A stretch of DNA of 64,000 bases from Gyrodactylus bullatarudis. Taxonomy: Eukaryota; Platyhelminthes; Monogenea; Gyrodactylidea; Gyrodactylidae. Location: NCBI GenBank assembly GCA_012064415.1, contig SSNU01000055.1, positions 682,001 through 746,000 on the forward strand, in the 5' to 3' direction. Shown here one piece after another: positions 60,785 to 64,000 of the stretch; positions within the stretch are counted from its first letter, which is position 1, and each line of letters starts with the position of its first letter. The notes below the pieces were generated by a model. That model was not told where the DNA came from. It searched no databases and was given only the letters and a program-made list of their open reading frames with translations. Made by a program: the position numbers and the translations under genes.

Positions 60785-63700
60785 TCATTTGTCTTCGAGG
60801 CTAAGTTTTAGGGCAAGTGCAAGGTCAGCATCCTCTTGTTGTTGAGTTTGAGAGGCTAATTTGGCCAACCTCTCACTTTCATTCTGGGCCCATTTAATCT
60901 GATCGGATTCGGAAAAGATCTTATTTGGTGAATTAATAATTTTGTTCATCGATATAGCTGGAGGTCGTGGGGGAGGATCTGTTGTTTTTGAGTCTCTGCG
61001 TGATTCGTTTTCATTTTGTTGGAGAGTGTTTGAGAAACTTTTCATGTCAAAGGGATCGTCCGCAGTCTTACTAATTGGCTTTGATGGTTCCTAAATTATT
61101 TTGAATGAAATCTGCCCAATGAGAATTTAACATGAAAAGAATGACGTACCCTTGAGAATTCCAGGGAGAAAAGATCATGGCAATTATTATTCTCGGTTGG
61201 ACTAAAGGGGTCAGTATGTATTTTGGAGTGACAGTCAAACTTTTCTGTATTGGCAAATGAGAAGGCATCGAATAAACTGGCAGACTCTTTTACTGGCGAT
61301 TGAGTTTCTTTTGCCTGAGAATGGACGAATGGAATAATACTAAAAATTTAAAAAGATTTCTAGCTAGACCTACAGAGAATAAGTCGAGATTGTTCGTTTT
61401 GACCGTGTCATTGGTGGGGGCAAACGGATCAAACTTTGTTCTAACACCTGAAACAAAAGAATCATGTATTGCTTTTGTCAATCTTTTAATTAGGGTTGAA
61501 ACAAACTTGATTGTTTTGGTTTTGTGTCGTTAATAGGGAACGGATCAAAAGCGTCCTTGATTTCTATAGAGTTTTGCTTCAATGGGAATTGCTCAAAAGA
61601 GTCAAGGTTATTTGGAACAAATGGTTCTAGTGGAGTAGGCTTGAAGGAGTTTGTATCAACTGGGGAAGATAATTTCTTGAAACTTTCCAAGTCTCTGATT
61701 GTAATGTTTGTGTTCGTCTATGATGATAAAGTAGAAAATTTAGTAGCAATATAATTACTTGTTAAAGATGACATTTTTTCAGGATATATTGATGATAGTA
61801 CAACTGTTTTTATAGCAATTAATGTTTTTTAGGATGAAGGGAAAGATGAAATTTTTGATTATTATTCTAATACAAGCACACTTTGTCCGAAAGAAAATGT
61901 ATACACAAAAGCCAGCTCTCACCAAGTAAGAAGGAGGAACTGGAAATTAAAGTGTAAGATTATCTTTCAATTTAGAACTTCAAAATTGTCAAAGGATTTC
62001 TTGAAATCCGAATCAAAAGGCTCAGTTTTACCGATTTAGACACTTTTACTAGTCAAGGAAAACACATATGATTGATATGAAATGTTAGGTAGTGCTATAT
62101 TATCGTGAGAAAGTCTACACCCTATTTTTCGACCATTTTTCCAGCTTGAGTGATTTGAGATCACTTCAAACAAGCGATACTTTCATAAACTTAAAAATGG
62201 ATAATTGGTTTCATTTTCTACTCAAAGTTTAAAAAATGAAAAAATAGCGCCAAATCGAAATTTAAAATTGTGATGAAAAAATAGAGATTGAGTGTTCTCA
62301 ATACACGAGATTATATATATTCTCACCTGTTTAATTTGAGTCCAATCAGAGTCCAAAAGGTTGCCGTTAATCTTTTTCTCTTCCATTTCTTGCAGTAGCT
62401 TCTGAGACTTTTGAAGTTCTTCAATGTCCTTGTAAATCTAACCGATTAATTAGAGAAAAAAAGGAATGATTAAAAGGAATGAAGTAACCGAGAATGGGTG
62501 TTTGGACAAACTTTGTTGATAAATTCATTGGTGGTGTTTATCTCTTTTTCTACGAGGGAACGCCTACTTTGATTCTCGCCGACGGATTTTTTGATCTGAG
62601 CCTCCTGGCGAGTGACCTCATTCAGCTCTTGGCGCAAGGCGTCTACCTCTGACTCGAGTTTCTATGGGAAAAAATAAAAATCTTGATCATCTCTTTCTGT
62701 AAAAACTAGGCTACTGTAACAAAAAAAATGGTTGAAAAAATTCATGAATGGAGAAGTTATTAACCTTTGAATTTGACTGGTTATTTTCCATGTCACTTTT
62801 CAGTTGGAGAAGCTGGGAATTTTCAATTCTAATTTTTTCCTGGTAATCAGAGATCTGAGTGTTTAATTGAGAAATTTTCACCTCATAGTCCTTGAGATAG
62901 GCCTCAGCTGCCATCTTTTGACGACACAACTGGTCATTTGTTTCCCGAATTTTATTAACTTGCATCTGACGAAGTTCGATATCTTTAATTCTGTTAATTG
63001 ATTCGTGTTCGAGACTAGTGCATATTTGTTTTATTTCATTCTTTTGTCTACAAAATCCATCAGTGATATAAATGAATGCTTACTTGTTAATTTTTTCAAT
63101 TTCTTTTAGCAACATTCGACTGTTCTCTCGCATTTTATCGTCAAGAATGCATGGTCTCAACGAGGGAGGAATTAATCTCGGAGGTAGACTATTTGGTAGG
63201 CTGAATGATTTGTTTATTTGAGATTGAATTAGATGGATAATTAGAGCGAATTGTTCTCTATTTAGCTTTCCAGAATTATCATAGTCAACAAGACCCCAGA
63301 TTTTTGCTAATGTCTCATTGGAAAGGCCACTTTGATTGAGATAAGACTTGACCTCAGATCCGGAAATAAGGCTATCGGCATCAGTGTCTATTAGACAAAA
63401 TGAATTGTAAGCAGCATTCTGTTCTTCATTTGTGATAGGCCATTCTGGCCATTCGGTGATAGATTCAGTTCCAGAGCTTTGAATCGAATATGTGGGAGAG
63501 ACACTCTGAAGTTAAATGAAATTAAAGATTCGATAATATTACTTTTGGAATGATGGATAGAGTGTTTCTAGTAGAATCCTGCCAACCACCAACTTGTGGA
63601 GGCAATAAAGCAAGCAGAGGGTCAGCCGAAGTCGATAGAGCTCGTTTACTTGGTGGAATAACCGAGATGGGAAGAGGATCACTTGGGATTCTACCCTGAA

Positions 63701-63974
63701 TGGTTTCCTTTATAAGATGCATAATCTAGGAGAGAAAATAAGATCAAAATATGACAAACCAGGATAAATTCATCCTTGTCGAGGTAGCCATCCTTATCAA
63801 TATCGGATAGTTCCCATAGTTTGGCAAGGATGTCATTGCTTAGTTCTGACTTGAGGAGAATTTGTTTGATTTTTTCTCCACTTAATCTATTATTTGTTGG
63901 TTCCAATTTATAAAATATAGTCTCAAATTTTGTGATATTCTCTTGTGAAATAATCCAGGAAGAATTCATTAAAA
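60785..63974 (-). CDS. EPS15: EPS15-like endocytic adaptor (5' end outside window)
   Basis: Clathrin-coat scaffold linking AP-2, NPF-motif proteins and ubiquitinated cargo. Exons in transcript order: 63760-63974, 63543-63725, 63084-63505, 62765-63047, 62512-62661, 62327-62437, 61507-61717, 61374-61447, 61150-61314, 60785-61090; phases agree. Seen: an EH domain matching EPS15 EH2 with EF loop DIDKDGYLDKDEF, and a second matching EH3 (DTDADSLISGSEV, LVDYDNSGKLNREQF). These are followed by a long heptad coiled coil, four DPF motifs (FDPFAP, TDPFSP, FDPFPI, DDPFDM) for AP-2 and a C-terminal ubiquitin-interacting motif (ADLALALKLSLE). EH1 is expected beyond 64000. The first visible exon has an acceptor-like AAAG before it, so the ATG at 63969 is probably internal. 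Confidence 0.93.
62155..62290. repeat. Diverged foldback fragment in an EPS15 intron
   Basis: CTCAAAGTTTAAAAAATG and GCGCCAAATCGAAATTTAAA resemble the inner arm of the 52741 copy. It lies inside the 609-bp intron between the 62327-62437 and 61507-61717 exons. Old and weak. Confidence 0.45.
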
Positions 63975-64000
63975 CTTTAGTCCTTATATTTGAATCATGA

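Noticed and set aside
63967..63969. ATG as the true start of the EPS15 gene
   Set aside because: The domain that follows matches the second EH domain of EPS15 and an acceptor-like AG precedes it, so the first EH domain is expected outside the window.

Overview
The window is nuclear DNA of a small-genome invertebrate animal. It is AT-rich, every protein family is metazoan, and almost every gene is split by GT-AG introns, many of only 25-37 nt. Gene spacing in the compact parts is tens to hundreds of bases. Micro-introns, the presence of a CNPase homologue and the gene density favour a compact lophotrochozoan lineage (flatworm-like or similar). That assignment is inference; no taxon-specific marker was seen. 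I rebuilt exon chains by hand: each listed junction keeps the reading frame, apart from the gap flagged in the Ig-domain gene.

Layout. 1-5.7 kb: a SAFB-like nuclear RNA-binding protein (minus, 3' end cut by the window) head-to-head with BOP1 (plus). 5.87-8.00 kb: a decayed pogo/Tigger-like DNA transposon with about 230-bp terminal inverted repeats and TA target duplication. 8.5-9.0 kb: an intronless secreted 14-cysteine protein. 9-11.8 kb: no supported gene, one foldback element. 11.8-12.9 kb: intronless GTP cyclohydrolase I with a long N-terminal extension. 13.1-14.6 kb: ARPC1. 15.3-20.0 kb: sterol O-acyltransferase. 20.8-28.3 kb: an unrecognised two-exon gene whose 6.2-kb intron is a reservoir of foldback elements and a piggyBac-like MITE.

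29.9-46.5 kb is very compact: adiponectin receptor (minus), an ENPP-family protein that has lost its metal ligands (plus), mRNA capping enzyme (minus), eIF3L and CIAO2B (plus, in tandem), CNPase (minus) and WDR7/rabconnectin-3 beta (plus, 18 exons). Divergent neighbours share 111-165 bp between start codons and convergent neighbours end 33-64 bp apart. 48.4-59.5 kb: a large gene with two Ig domains, long disordered regions and two possible last exons, one encoding a polyproline tail. 60.8-64 kb: an EPS15-like endocytic adaptor (minus, 5' end outside the window).

The genes are mostly unrelated housekeeping functions: ribosome biogenesis, translation initiation, mRNA capping, Fe-S assembly, actin nucleation, V-ATPase regulation, sterol storage and endocytosis. 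The main points for a second look are the micro-introns, the ENPP pseudoenzyme, the long-TIR transposon with repeated internal motifs, the foldback family, a possible eIF3L-CIAO2B dicistronic unit, and the alternative polyproline exon.
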